A stretch of 64,000 bases of DNA from Isoetes taiwanensis. Its lineage: Eukaryota; Streptophyta; Lycopodiopsida; Isoetales; Isoetaceae. Each line of letters starts with the position of its first letter. The stretch's first letter is position 1. The position numbers were made by a program, and so were the translations under genes. The stretch lies in assembly GCA_021234155.1 (NCBI GenBank), contig JAJEKV010000004.1, positions 18,225,310-18,289,309 of the forward strand. Reading direction: 5' to 3'. Below the pieces are notes generated by a model. That model was not told the DNA's origin. It saw only the letters and a program-made list of their open reading frames with translations, and did no database searches. Of the stretch, positions 11,901 to 22,585 are shown piece by piece.

Positions 11901-12481
11901 AGGACCATGGAACACTTCAACACTGCCGCCTGTCAAAACTTTTCAAATGTCCTTGAGTTTCCAGCAGTGTTACAGAAATAGCAGGACCCAACTGCACAAG
12001 GCAGGATTGTGAATCACTACCAGAAACCACAAAAGCTCATCAACCATCTCCTGGACATGTTCTCGGCCCGTGAGATTGGGTGCTTGATGCTTTCTCCGGG
12101 TTCTCTTTGGTACTACTATCGCATGTGCACTTAAGAAGGGCCGCGAATGGTAGCCGTGGATATTGATAAGGATGTTGTTAATTTTGTGAAGATGAGACCG
12201 GGCTGCTTTACCTACTTTACGGATGAACATCAAGAGCTAGGGGCCAAGTCTTCATCCGATTATGCTAAACTAACGCCCTCGAGAGATACAAACCTCCATT
12301 CTCCAGCTCACTAGACGATGAGGCAACCTTTGCAGAGCTTAAAGAAGTAGCTTTAGCTACCATTCCAGAGGACAAGGAGGATACAAAACTCAAGTCTCCA
12401 GCAAAGGAGCAGATAGAACAGAAGGACGAGATGGCAGAGAGCAGCAAAAAGAATGAGGAGGACTATGATGTAGATCTTTGA
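8924..12481 (+). pseudogene. ParB-like plus beta-class N6/N4 DNA methyltransferase, copy 1
   Basis: Exon 1 starts after 'ttgcacag' (8923) and encodes 'YENFQTQWFFTRG...FLHVCRSPG', a domain I do not recognise. A lysine-rich linker follows. A ParB-like segment ('THALGGNHAFKARRQL', about 9900-9960) comes next, then 'LTDEEV' and 'KMSFVDKIRFM'. Clear GT-AG introns give later exons at 10362-10591, 11019-11157, 11229-11671 and 11807-12481. The catalytic motif IV 'VIADLPYGFKL' lies at about 11441-11473. Motif I lies near 12084-12115 ('LDAFSG...GTTIACA') but is split by an indel. The order IV then I defines the beta class. Frameshifts are visible at the A-run 9618-9632, at about 9794, and at motif I; stops occur near 11981 and 12132. 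It probably modified DNA in the nucleus (adenine or cytosine; 'DLPY' does not decide). Now a pseudogene. The start could instead be the ATG at 8805. Confidence 0.75.
10656..10936. repeat. Phased array of GTGTATTCCGGAATACAC palindromes in a methyltransferase intron
   Basis: Palindromes start at 10656, 10697, 10739, 10780, 10821 and 10862, with spacings of 41, 42, 41, 41 and 41 bp. A seventh, shorter one is at 10921. Several extend to 24-30 bp with arms that differ between copies but stay mainly self-complementary (for example 'gcaatg...cattgc'). All lie in the intron 10592-11018. Spacers are not conserved. Roughly four helical turns separate neighbours, which would place all centres on one face of the DNA. 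Confidence 0.9.
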
Positions 12482-12776
12482 CTACTGCATATTAAAATTA
12501 TCATTATTTATTACAATGAATCTTCAATATTGATGTACAACAATTTATTAAAAACATAGTACTTTTTTTTCCTTTCTATTCTGGTGCTTGTTTTTTGTAA
12601 TGCTTTCAGTCTCTTCAAGTCTATGCCTAAATTTTCGCTATTTTTATGATTTCTGTTTCATAAGTACAAAGTTTTCGTCTAATGATGGGCCAAAATGGCA
12701 TGAAAAAAAATGCGAACCTCTAGAAATTCTCAACAACTATCAAAAAAGGCTTATTTTAGAAACTTGGTGTTTTTTT
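12482..12776. other. 3' flank of methyltransferase copy 1
   Basis: An AT-rich 3' untranslated region is shared with copy 2 up to about 12590 (compare 19195-19300). The rest is unique sequence leading to the right TIR. No gene is seen. Confidence 0.6.
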
Positions 12777-12835
12777 AAAGGGAATCTTTGAAACGGGAGT
12801 GATGCAACACTCCCGTTTAATTTGCAATCGTGTTG
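12777..12835 (-). repeat. Right terminal inverted repeat
   Basis: This is the partner of the left ends at 144 and 1636. It also contains its own small hairpin, with AACGGGAGTG at 12792-12801 complementary to CACTCCCGTT at 12808-12817. The transposase of copy 2 begins immediately beyond it. Confidence 0.6.
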
Positions 12836-12840
12836 CTCAA

Positions 12841-14863
12841 TCATTGGAAAGAATCTTCAATAATTCGAACTAAAGTAGGAAGAGAAAAAGCCTTCTTCCT
12901 TCTAAGGCGCACAGAAAATCTGCTGAACATTTGATCAATTTGATTATGAGTGTGGCCTACAAGTAAGAATCCGAGCTTCATTTTTCTAAAGATCCCTAGC
13001 TCCAATAACATGGCACAGTAAGCAAAGAGTGTTTGATTCTTATTCTCTCTTGTAGTATTGTCAAGTTGCAGGTAGAGCACTGGTGGTAATTGCTCTTGCT
13101 CGCACAAGACCTTGTTAAGAATTGTAATTGTGAGGTTCGGGTCACCATGTAATTTTGGATACGTCAAAAATACTTTGCACTTTAGACTTCCTCTACAAGG
13201 TGGACTTTAACAAAATATTCAGCTGGCACATCTTTAGAAATATTCAAGAAATGGGGTAGAGTAGTTTTTTTTTTTATCCATTCCATCAAGTACAACAGAC
13301 ATATATTGCAGTGGATGTTTGAGAGCTTTTTTTTCTGTGCTTGGCAAGCTTTCTTCTCTCTACTGCTTGTTGTTCACGATGTCTGGAAAGATTCTGTTGC
13401 ACATTATCTGTTGAAGAAATCAGGTCAAAACATTTCTTTAAACAAGTGAAAAAGAAGAGAACTTGAGCTTACTTCTTTCGACCTCTGTCTTTGTAGTTTC
13501 TCGTTGACTCTTTAATTCTGCACACCTTAAGCAAACAGACATTCTGTGTCTCCTGGGAATTTTTACAAGACCGATTTCACTTTTCCACAGTCTAGTGAAG
13601 TGTGAGTAAGAGATGTGCTGAAACTGAGTGCAAGACTCTTTGTATTCGTTAAAAACATCTTTGATGTTAGGCAATTTCTCACATGTTTCTCTAAAATATT
13701 TCTCCATCCATGACACAACAACAAAGGCATGCATGGTTACAACTCTTCTTAGTCCACAATGATCATCAATTGTTGGATTTTTATCCAATCTTTTGTGTAC
13801 TCTAGACATTCTGGTGGACCCTAAACGGTGGACAACCATAAAGCATTTCTAGCAGATCTCTTCACGGTTAATGTAGTGCAAGAAGGTGTTGAGGTCTGGT
13901 CTTACATGATAAGCCAAGTAGGCATTCTGATCTGCCAATGTCATTGCACTGTAGTTGTCTCTAATTGCTCGTAATTTAGACATGTTAAATTTGTTGATGC
14001 AACCCAATGAGCAGTATTTAGTTCCTAAAAGTCTCCTCATTTTGTGCTCGTCCATAACGTTTCTTCTTCTTACAGAGGAGCATGCTCTCGAACTAAAATC
14101 CACCTTGAATTTCTTGGGGGACTGGCTGGAGAATATGTAGTCTCGTTGCACCTCGTTGGTGTCTTCATCTTCTGATGAGAGTTCTACTCTCGGGGGTGGC
14201 CCTCTCTGCCCTTAATGGTGTGCTTGTAGAGGAAAACAAACCACGTGAAGTTGTACCTGGATAAGGCGGAGGTACAATGTTGAATGAAGGAGATGGGCCA
14301 CAAGACGTCGTGCCAGCAAATATTGTTGCAGCTTCTTCAAGAGGAGTTCGTTCAAACATGTCCCTTAAGGCCGACTGAAATTCTGCAAACCCATGTGTCA
14401 CAACGGTTGTGTGAAGAGGAATAGATGCTGCAAGGTCGTCTTCATTTGTAGTGAAGTCGTGGTGGGAGAAGCGGTGGAGAATCTCATAGTCTTATGAGCG
14501 TGCTGCATTCCTTGTTTGTTTAAGTGAAGAAGGAGAAACTACAAATGGCTAAGGTAGTCTGTTCCGAAAAACTTGCTGAGGTCGAGCCTCTGTGGTGTCG
14601 GGGGATGGTAAAAAAGGTGGTGGCTACGTGCAACAGGTGAGGCAATGAAAAGAGGTGGCATCATGTTTCTTACTAGACTTGGAGAGGGTTGGAAAGATGG
14701 TGGTAGTCTACTAGTTACTGGACTCGGAGTGTCTTCGAGGAGTAACAAGGACCTTTGACGAGGTAGGAGTCGGAGAAGCATCTGCATCACGTGTTCCATC
14801 TGAAGTAGAAGTACTAGAGGAAACAAAAGGTGGTGGTACTTTGTTCACAAAGTGGTTAACCAT
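12841..14863 (-). pseudogene. DDE-like (DUF7869-type) transposase, copy 2, C-terminally truncated
   Basis: The start codon is at 14863-14861, preceded by the same 'ttttgcag' acceptor as copy 1. A Ser/Pro-rich N-terminus (14863-14165, with frame changes) leads into 14151-13849, which has 'TKYCSLGC' and 'LADQNAYLAYHVRP'. Then 13839-13438 has 'CFMVVHRLGSTRMSRVHKR'. An intron follows, then 13337-12841 with 'LYLQLDNTTRENKNQ' and 'GHTHNQIDQMF', an intact third block unlike copy 1. The gene stops at 12841, next to the right TIR of copy 1, and lacks the C-terminal exons. Similarity to copy 1 is high across the conserved exons. Frame breaks at about 13840 and 13200-13330 make it a pseudogene. It also preserves the empty CACTA target site near 14251. 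Confidence 0.65.
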
Positions 14864-15635
14864 CTTAAACAACTGCAAAACAATGGGGATATGTAAGTAA
14901 CTCAGTGGTCAGTTGTGCAATTGTTATTCGAGAATATAGATAGCTATTCTAGAATACTGTTTGATGTGATGCATTTGCTGTGTAAGTCCACGAAACCTAT
15001 TCTAGAATACACTAGGCCAGCCTGTCTGGACAAGTCGTATTCCACTTTACATAGAAAAAGAGAGCGGACCATAGTCTACCTTTAAAAAGAAAAATTTAGT
15101 GCCTCAGTTGCGTATTCCGATTGTAGAGCTTCAGTCGCCAGCCCGAGCGCCTTCTTTTCTATTAAGAGTTGCTGTATTTCAGATCACATAGCTTGTGAAG
15201 TACATAGTACATCTTTTAGATATGTTAGATTTTACTTCTTATTCCAGAATAGGAATTTAGAACTTTATCGAGGGCTAAAGTGTATTCCGGAATACATTTT
15301 GCCCTTCATAAAGAAGGCAAAGTGTATTCCGGAATACACTTTAAGGCAAAGTGTATTCCGGAATACACTTTGGCTTTTGTCTCTAGCCAAAGTGTTTCTG
15401 GAATAAGAATTTAGTAGCTTTGGTGAATTTAGTCCTTGTTTTTTGCCTTTAACAATCCCATTTTAGTTAGTCTGGCACATACAAAAGACAGCTCGTGGGA
15501 CTTTTTTCTGATTGTTTTTTCTTTTTTGCCCGCATTTAACACACAAATTAGCAATAATTATTCTGGAATACGTTTTTCTATCTTTTTTTTTACTCATGAC
15601 ATAGTTGTTTGAAACATGAATTTGATAGGCAAGAA
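14864..15635. promoter_or_regulatory. Divergent promoter region of copy 2 with palindromes
   Basis: Equivalent to 8431-8923. It carries three strong GTGTATTCCGGAATAC palindromes at 15280, 15322 and 15351 and weaker ones at 14926, 14942, 14998, 15037, 15111, 15171, 15238, 15390 and 15560. No coding sequence is evident. Confidence 0.5.
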
Positions 15636-18600
15636 GGAAGCAAGAGGGCACCAAAGAAAGTGCTCAAGATAGTCAAACGACCACACCCATAGAGAAAGTC
15701 GCAGGACACTGAAGAGCCTGTGATTTACGAGAACTTCCAAACCCAGTGGTTTATAACCAAAAGATGCAGGACGAAAGTATAGCACATTGACTTTCCTCCA
15801 TATTTGCAAAAGCCCTGGACAGAAGCGCTATGACGACTCCGAGTTTGTCAACCTCGGAACAATCAAGGATGTTTATGAAATTGTCGGACAAAATGGTCAA
15901 GTGCGGAGGCTTTCTTTCAAGACCTCCTAGGGCTTCATTATGGTTGACATCGCATTTTTTAGAATCGTCAACGTGCAACCAGAAACATTATACAAGTATG
16001 TCTCACACTACTGGAGCAAAAAGCCTAGCTTCAATCATTAGAAGGGTTTGTTCTAGTCACAGAGAGGACTTCTTTGTCAGCGAGTCCAAGCATGAGCAAG
16101 AAGAAAGCGGGTCACCTATCGAGAGCACTTCTGGGAAGGATAAAGAGGATGGAAGTTCTGGAGAAGAGGAAGAAGGAGCAACCAAAAAAACTTAGCAGGC
16201 CTAGAGACACCATTGCTGCTAAGGAACAGAAAAAGGGAAGGTACAGCAACTCGAGATAGTGGATCTCCCGAGGAAAGCACAAAGAAAAGAAAAGGAAAAG
16301 CACCCTGGGTAGCAATAAAAGAGAAGAAACTAGATAAGACCTCTGAAAGAATGGAGGTAATAAATAGGAAAAAGTTTGTACAAGGAGTGATATATCTTCC
16401 AGTAACTTGCATAAGGTTGCCCCCTAAAAATGAAGCTGGCGAAAGGCCACTTTAGCTTTGAAAAGTCTACGCAGACCACTTAAGGAACTTGAAAGACAGA
16501 ATAAGGAGCAATCCAAATGCTCACGTGGCCCCAATAGTTGTCCTTGTTGATAGGGAGCAGTGCACAACCCCCCAACCCAAGATTATGACAGGAAAAATGC
16601 AGATATTTACACACATTATGTCTTGGGAGGTAATCACAGCTTCAAGGCAAGAAGGCAACTCTACAAAGAGAAAAAGAACCCAAGGTACCTCTCCGTCCTG
16701 TGTGCTGTTTACTGTGGTCTTACCGATGAAGAAGCAAAAATCGTTGCCAACACCCACAATGCTGACAATGAGTATAAATTGAAGATGAGCTTCGTCGACA
16801 AGATCAGGTTTATGCACATGGAATATGTTATTTTTAAGGAAAAGTATGGTGAGGACCTGAAGAAGCCAGCGTAATCCTTGGAGCTTAAGGAGGCGTGCGC
16901 CATTGAATGCTGCCTGAAATATGACGAAGCTAACAAACGGTAGTCACTCATTGGCCACGATAACTGGTTCCAATTGCCTTTCAGAGATGGCAAGGTATGC
17001 ACTTTTCGTATTCCATAATAACAAGTCATGCTAATATTTTGTTTAGATTTTTTGTGTTTAGTCTTACTTGTCCACGAAGTGACGTAAATTTTCCTGAACA
17101 GATATGGGAACTCCAGGATATTTACTATGTTCGAACGCAGGGAGTTAAAGAGCAAAGGCAAGGAGACAGCCAAGAAGAAAACCTCCGACGTGCCTAAGAA
17201 AGAATGACCATTACTGTCTGGAGGGAAATACATGGCTTCTCCGACACTGAGCTACTAGAGCGGCTGCTCCAGAAAGTTGCCGACAAGGAGTTTAGCCTTG
17301 AAGAAATGTCCAAGGAATTGCACAAGTAAGTCCTCTATCAAGATTAACTATTTAGCTGTCGTTGGTCTATTAGCATTGGTGTATTCTGGAATTCATTTTG
17401 TGTAAACTGTGTATTCCAGAATACACAGGCTTTATGGTAGTCGAGCAATGTGTATTCTAGAATACACAATAGTGTCTTCGAGCAGAAAAAGCTTTTAAAA
17501 CTTATAATTTGTGTTTCAGAACAAACACCCACTCACATGACAAATCAGAACAGTATTCCAGAATACACAATCATTTCCTTGAAGCAACATATTTTTTTTC
17601 AAGATAGCAGCACCATGGATCGGTTCTGTATTCCGGAATACAATTTGCTTCACTGCGAATTGTTTTTCTTGTGTCTTGTTGTGTTTTCCTTATTTCCTAA
17701 CACAATGTTTTCTGAATGTCTTGCAGCCAGAAGAACGTCATAACATGTCAGACATGTTTGATGGAGCAGTTAAACGTTGAAACGTGGGACAGATGCAAGG
17801 AGCTCTATCCTATTGCCACCTCCGACGAGCACATTGTACAATACGCTCCAAATTTTGAGGGCTGGGTAAGTCTGCTCGTTTTGTTTCCTCTTAACCTGCG
17901 ATGTGTTAATAGTTGTATTTTTTTTTTCTTAGAGAACAAGAAAAAGAACAAAGACCTCCCCGAGGGCTTCAAGCACTTGGTTAGAACTGCACGGGAAGAG
18001 AGGTCACTAGCTGAAAGGAGGATAGTTGATGCAGAACCTTCCGACTATGAAAGATTTTGCATGTTTGATCAAAACAACCTGTTTTCGACCATTCAGTGCT
18101 GGTCGGAACAGTTAAGCCCCAGGACTTTACTTTGGTACTTGCAGACCTACCCTACGGCTTTAAGCTTAAAGATAGCCGCTATGACGACCAGCCCTTCAAA
18201 TTTTCCGAATTCACTGCATTCATTGATGGCATCAAGTAGATCACAACGGCCAAGCATTAGTATCTAGTTGTGTTCCATTCTAGCATGCAGGCTGGCTTGG
18301 TAGAATCCGCTTTTAAAAACCACTTCGGTTCCCCAGTTCAGGCAGGATATGAAAACCTGGTCTGGTAAGTCTTATTCCAGAATATAGTTGCTCTATGCTT
18401 TGTTTTCTCTTTCTTGTTGCTAACCTCTTCAATTACGTTTCGTATTCCGAAATAGGATTACTGTAGTTCTAGTTTTCGAACTGTTTTCTTGTTTTTGCTA
18501 ACTTCACTTCAAATATTTTACTAGGTACAAAACGAACATCAATTGTCATGGTGGAGGACCAAGGTTGCTTAGCAAAGTGGAGTACCTTCATGCTGCTTAC

Positions 18601-19194
18601 TGGAGTTTTGACAGGAAGAGAACCATGAAGCACTTCAACACTGCCGCCTGCTAGAATTTTTCGAACGTCCTAGAGTTTCTAGCGGCCTTACAGAAACTGC
18701 AGGACCCAAGTGCACAAGGCAGGATAGTAAATCACTATCAGAAATTACAAAAGGTCATCAACCATCTCCTGGACATGTTCTTGCGTCCAGGAGATTGGGT
18801 GCTTGATGCTTTTTCTGATTCTAGTACTATTATTGCTTGTGCACTTAAAAATGGCCGCAACTGTGTAGCTGTGGACATTGACAAGGAGGCTGTAAATTTT
18901 GTGATGATGAGATTGGCTGCCTTACCTACTTTACCAGATGAAAATCAAGAGTTAAGGGCCAAGTCTTCATCTGATTATGCTAAGATGACATCCTCAGAGA
19001 TACAGCCTCCTTTCACAAGCTCACTAGACGACGAGGCCACCTTTGCAGAGCTGAAAGAAGTAGCTTTAGCTACTATTCCAGAGGACAAGGCAGAACCAAA
19101 AGGTCATAAGTCCCCAGCAAAGGAGCAGACGGCAGAGAAAGATAGTGCTGAGACTAGCAAGAAAAATGATGAGGACTATGATGTAGATCTTTGA
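15636..19194 (+). pseudogene. ParB-like plus beta-class N6/N4 DNA methyltransferase, copy 2
   Basis: The exon layout matches copy 1: exon 1 from about 15636, then a long exon to 16994, then 17102-17325, 17727-17865, 17933-18364 and 18525-19194, all with GT-AG borders. The ParB-like part is best preserved here (16569-16874): 'YTHYVLGGNHSFKARRQL', 'YCGLTDEEAKIVANTHNA', 'KMSFVDKIRF'. Motif IV 'LVLADLPYGFKL' is at about 18134-18170. Motif I at about 18799-18830 reads 'VLDAFSDSSTIIACAL', where glycines expected in FxGxG are replaced, followed by 'CVAVDIDKEAV'. The tail is acidic and lysine-rich and ends 'DYDVDL'. Damage includes in-frame TAG codons near 18238 and 18258, a deletion at about 18095 and frame changes near 16170 and 16570. 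Fusions of ParB-like domains to such methylases are known in bacteria and phages; a bacterial or phage ancestry is my inference. Confidence 0.75.
17379..17642. repeat. Palindromes in the equivalent intron of copy 2
   Basis: Palindromes GTGTATTC(C/T)(G/A)GAATACAC-like occur at 17379, 17409-17426, 17450-17467, 17551-17568 and 17627-17642. The 41-bp spacing of copy 1 survives only between 17409 and 17450. The intron is 17326-17726. Confidence 0.8.
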
Positions 19195-19307
19195 CTTTTT
19201 TCATGCTACATTAATTATTGTTTACTACAATGAATTGCCAGTATTGATGTACTGAGTTTTATTAAAAAAATAAAATTATTCTTTCCTTCCTATTTCAATG
19301 TTTTTTT

Positions 19308-19332
19308 GGGTTGCCCCTAGGGGGGCAAACCC
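19308..19332. repeat. 25-bp near-perfect palindrome
   Basis: GGGTTGCCCC and GGGGCAAACCC arms flank a TAG centre. It lies 115 bp after the methyltransferase stop, where similarity to copy 1 has already ended. Function unknown. Confidence 0.7.
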
Positions 19333-20686
19333 TTGTTGAGGTGGGTTATTAGCATATTCCAAGGATATGCTGGTATATACCTAATATATTCGAAAAACTG
19401 CTCCAAACCTGCTACAGCCATTAAACTGGCGGTCATCCTGATGAGTGGGCGAGGCTCTTCTTTCCTTCTTTCCCTGTGTAGCCGATAGCCCATCTAGGAT
19501 ATAGCAGCGCAACTCTACTCGTCTCTTCGATCTTCAACTGCGGCAAAAGATGATTATATGTGCGTTGTTTTAAGAAGCTGCAGATAAGAAACAACAGAAA
19601 CAACTTAGGAAGCAGAAGTACTGAGATGGTTTTGATGCATGGCCTGTGAACAACATGCAGGGCCGAGGTTTTGGATCATCCGGACAACATGGCCATAGCA
19701 TTGCACCACAGCTCGTCATGCATCCACCACAAGTTCGAAACTCTGTTGCTCCGAATTTATGTACATCTGCAAACGAATTTCAACCTGCATTTTGCCACAA
19801 TTTTCGAGAGATCAAAATTTAAGCTGTCAAATTTTCAGGAGCATATTTCACTTGAGAAAGAGCACATATCATAGATGAGAAGTGATTCTGGATTATTTAA
19901 TCCGTGATTCGAGTTGTTTATGTGACAGTCACATTCAAAGTTAAAGCCAAGGCAATGGATTTTTTGTAGCAATAATGCCGGATCGATTACGAAGGAATTG
20001 AACAAGAAGTTTTTAGATTATTGTCACGAACAAAGACTTCTGTTGCGAATTTGCATGCCACATCAAATTAAAATTTCGCCAAATGCTCTGTTTCTTATAG
20101 AAGTTGTGTTTGGAAGGCATCGGATTAGCCTAGAATTTATAAGGGCAAACTTCTTTTTTCTTCTAGAGGGGGAATCACCCAACATTGGGATCACTGAGCT
20201 CGCAAATGCCAAAGGGGACTTTGTAATTCTGTTTGAAAGAATGACGCCAAAACAAGGCGAAAATATTGAGGCCTGTCCAATTTCGACGCAATGCAGCCTT
20301 CTAAATTCCTGAACTCAGACCACAGACAGAAATGTCTGCTCTAACAAATGGGGGCGAGAAAACGGTAGACAGAGGAAGTAGAATCTGGCAAATTTAGGAC
20401 AAGATTCATCAAACAAAGCAGCAATACAATGGAATCGAAACCCAAAATCGACAGATTATTATTACTTCGGCAATGATCTAACAGCAAATGCGGGTGTCAA
20501 ATGCCAAATGCGTGGCCTGAGCTTGAAAGAGTCTGGCTATGGCGGATTTGGAAACTTCCAGAATCCAGACTTAGCCCAATATGGTTTTTCTTATTTCGTG
20601 GAAACTTCCAGAATCGACTTAGCCCAACATGGTTTTTCTTATTGGGCCATTCTTGCACTGCGACTCGCATGAAACCAACAAAGCGC
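19333..20686. other. No recognisable gene; one unassigned ORF and a 50-bp tandem duplication
   Basis: An open frame at 19998-20312 (104 codons, plus) has no family I recognise and is probably incidental. A direct duplication of about 50 bp lies at 20550-20599 and 20600-20648 (gaaacttccagaatc...). Nothing else is supported. Confidence 0.5.
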
Positions 20687-20950
20687 CCGATAGATAGGCT
20701 TCTCATTCATCTCAGCAGATTTTCTACAATGGTGGACAGTGGATAGCCGCACACATGCGAACTACCCACAAAAAATAAAGGGAAAATCCAATTATATCAT
20801 TTGGACCCCAAAACAAATACAATGCTAATAGATGAGTGGCTGATGTACCTGCCGAAAGCTTATCACCGGGATTAAAAAACCCCGCCCTTTCGAGTCTTCG
20901 AGGGAAAACCCTAGTGATAAGCCTTCGGCAAGGGGCTTAGACAAACGTAA
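20687..20950. repeat. Hairpin-bearing dispersed element, copy A
   Basis: It opens with 'gatagataggcttctcattc', shared with 22055. It then has a small hairpin near 20740-20770 and a large hairpin with stems 20851-20866 and 20914-20929 (15 of 16 pairs). The 47-nt loop 'gggattaaaaaaccccgccc...' is conserved in copies B and C, whereas the stem sequence is not. Confidence 0.65.
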
Positions 20951-21160
20951 GGCATAGAATCGCCCCAAAACCCGCATGGAGAAGTCAAAACGGATGGGCC
21001 GCCAACCCGCACTGCACATCACCAACAACAAACGAAACATACCAAAGAATAGCATCACCCAATTGGGTGGAAAAAAGCATCACCCACCGGGTGGAAAAAC
21101 ATGATAAAACGTAACTTGTACAAAATATAATAAACAAAGAAGGGGGAGGGTGGGTTCAAA

Positions 21161-21722
21161 GATAATAAGGTAATGGCCGAGAGAAGAGGAAGCGCCGATG
21201 AAACGTCGATGAAGAACTCTGCAATAAGTAGCAAACGCCCAACCTGATGAACGGCCCAAAACGCATGCGATGCATGCATGCAACGCATGCAATGCATGCA
21301 TGCTCGTCTTGAGCAAGAATGCCGATTCGCTACGCGAATCGACGACATTCTTGCACCGCGCGACCGCATGAAACCAACAAAGCCCGAATACCAAAGGACT
21401 TCCTTAACAAACTAGGATCGAGGACGAAGGTCACAGGATGAAGGCTAAAGGCCGGAAAGGACAACAGGAAAGCAACGCCAAATTGGCCAAACCAGGCAGG
21501 AAGAAGCCCCTCCCCTGCCTGGAAACAAATCAAAGAGAATAAGGTACTGCTGAGAGAAGAGGAAGCGCCGATGAAACGTCGATGAAGAACTCTGCAATAA
21601 GTAGCAAACGCCCAACCTGATGAACGGCCCAAAACGCATGCGATGCATGCATGCAACGCATGCAATGCATGCATGCTCGTCTTGAGCAAGAATGCCGATT
21701 CGCTACGCGAATCGACGACATT
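21161..21722. repeat. Direct repeat of about 188 bp with ATGCATGC-rich core
   Basis: 21161-21349 and 21535-21722 are nearly identical. Each contains alternating 'gcatgcatgc'-type sequence and ends in the hairpin GATTCGCTACGCGAATC. The 185 bp between them is unique. Confidence 0.85.
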
Positions 21723-22054
21723 ATCTTTCTTATAAAGTTTTATTCTCTTTATAAATGGTTTTCCCATTTTATTTTCTTTGTCCATTGCCACGTTAGGCCA
21801 AAATTGATATTTTTTGTTATAAAAACAGTGAGATGTCCAATGCCATCCAGAATGATGTATGCAAACATGGCTATCAGTTAGGATTCGCAGTTAGGATTTG
21901 CAGAACAGGTTTGTTGAACAGGATATGCATCATAATGTTGATACAATATTTGTTCCAACAGTCTACACTAGCATTGTAGAACATTTTCATTGGCATTATG
22001 TTTCTTACAACATTATTCTGGGAAGGGACTCGCGAGAGACACAAAACCGGCCGA

Positions 22055-22290
22055 GATAGATAGGCTTGTCATTCATCACAGCAGCAGTATACAATGTTTT
22101 GAAGAATAGAGAGGGGTAGCCGACCATAGGAACAATATCGGACTACCCCGTAAAAAGAAATGTGCACAGGCAATATAGAAGGGTAATGGCGACAACTTCT
22201 CATCGGGATAAAAAACCCCGCCCTTTCGGGTTTTCGAGGAAAACCCTAATGAGAAATGGTCGCCAACAACCTTGAATGTGTTGCCTGAAA
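22055..22290. repeat. Hairpin-bearing dispersed element, copy B
   Basis: It begins 'gatagataggcttgtcattc'. A GGGGTAG...CTACCCC hairpin lies at 22109-22148. The second hairpin has stems 22188-22203 and 22249-22264 (13 of 16 pairs) around the same conserved loop as copy A, but with a different stem sequence. Confidence 0.65.
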
Positions 22291-22585
22291 AACTGAAGGA
22301 GATGGATTGGTGGCGAACAGAAATATAGCAGGACCCCCGAAGACAGCAGAATCCCCGAATTTGTTGCCTGGAGAGCCGAAAAGGTGGGTTGATGGTGAAC
22401 ACAAAGATGGCAGGACCTTAGAAGACCGCGGAAAACCTGCAGAAACTCAAATGAACCCAAAAAAATACCCGTGAATGGTTAGAAAAACGACCATGCATGG
22501 CAGAGACAAGGCAAGCCGCACAATCAAAAACCTGCAAAGAAGAGCAAATTAGAAACATAAAAAGCAGCACGCAAAAAAGTGGAGA

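Larger units (their letters stand above)
144..12835. mobile_element. Composite DNA transposon, copy 1: DDE-like transposase plus ParB-DNA methyltransferase
   Basis: The unit contains a minus-strand transposase (511-8430) and a plus-strand methyltransferase gene (about 8924-12481), transcribed divergently. It is bounded by inverted terminal repeats: 1636-1661 matches the reverse complement of 12810-12835 at 23 of 26 positions, and a second inner block of 15 bp (1696-1710 against 12777-12791) matches perfectly. A further, more diverged left end lies at 144-169 because the left 1.49 kb is tandemly duplicated. Without the CACTA insertion the element would be about 8 kb from 1636 to 12835. I could not identify a target-site duplication, partly because of the left duplication. 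Both genes carry frameshifts, so this copy looks non-autonomous now. The TIR pairing is seen directly; the mobility of the two genes as one unit is inferred. Confidence 0.6.

Noticed and set aside
20845-20870. CTGATG...GAAA at 20840-20860 resembling a hammerhead ribozyme core (as in plant retrozymes)
   Set aside because: The base after CTGATG is not A, stem II does not pair, and the related copies B and C lack the motif.
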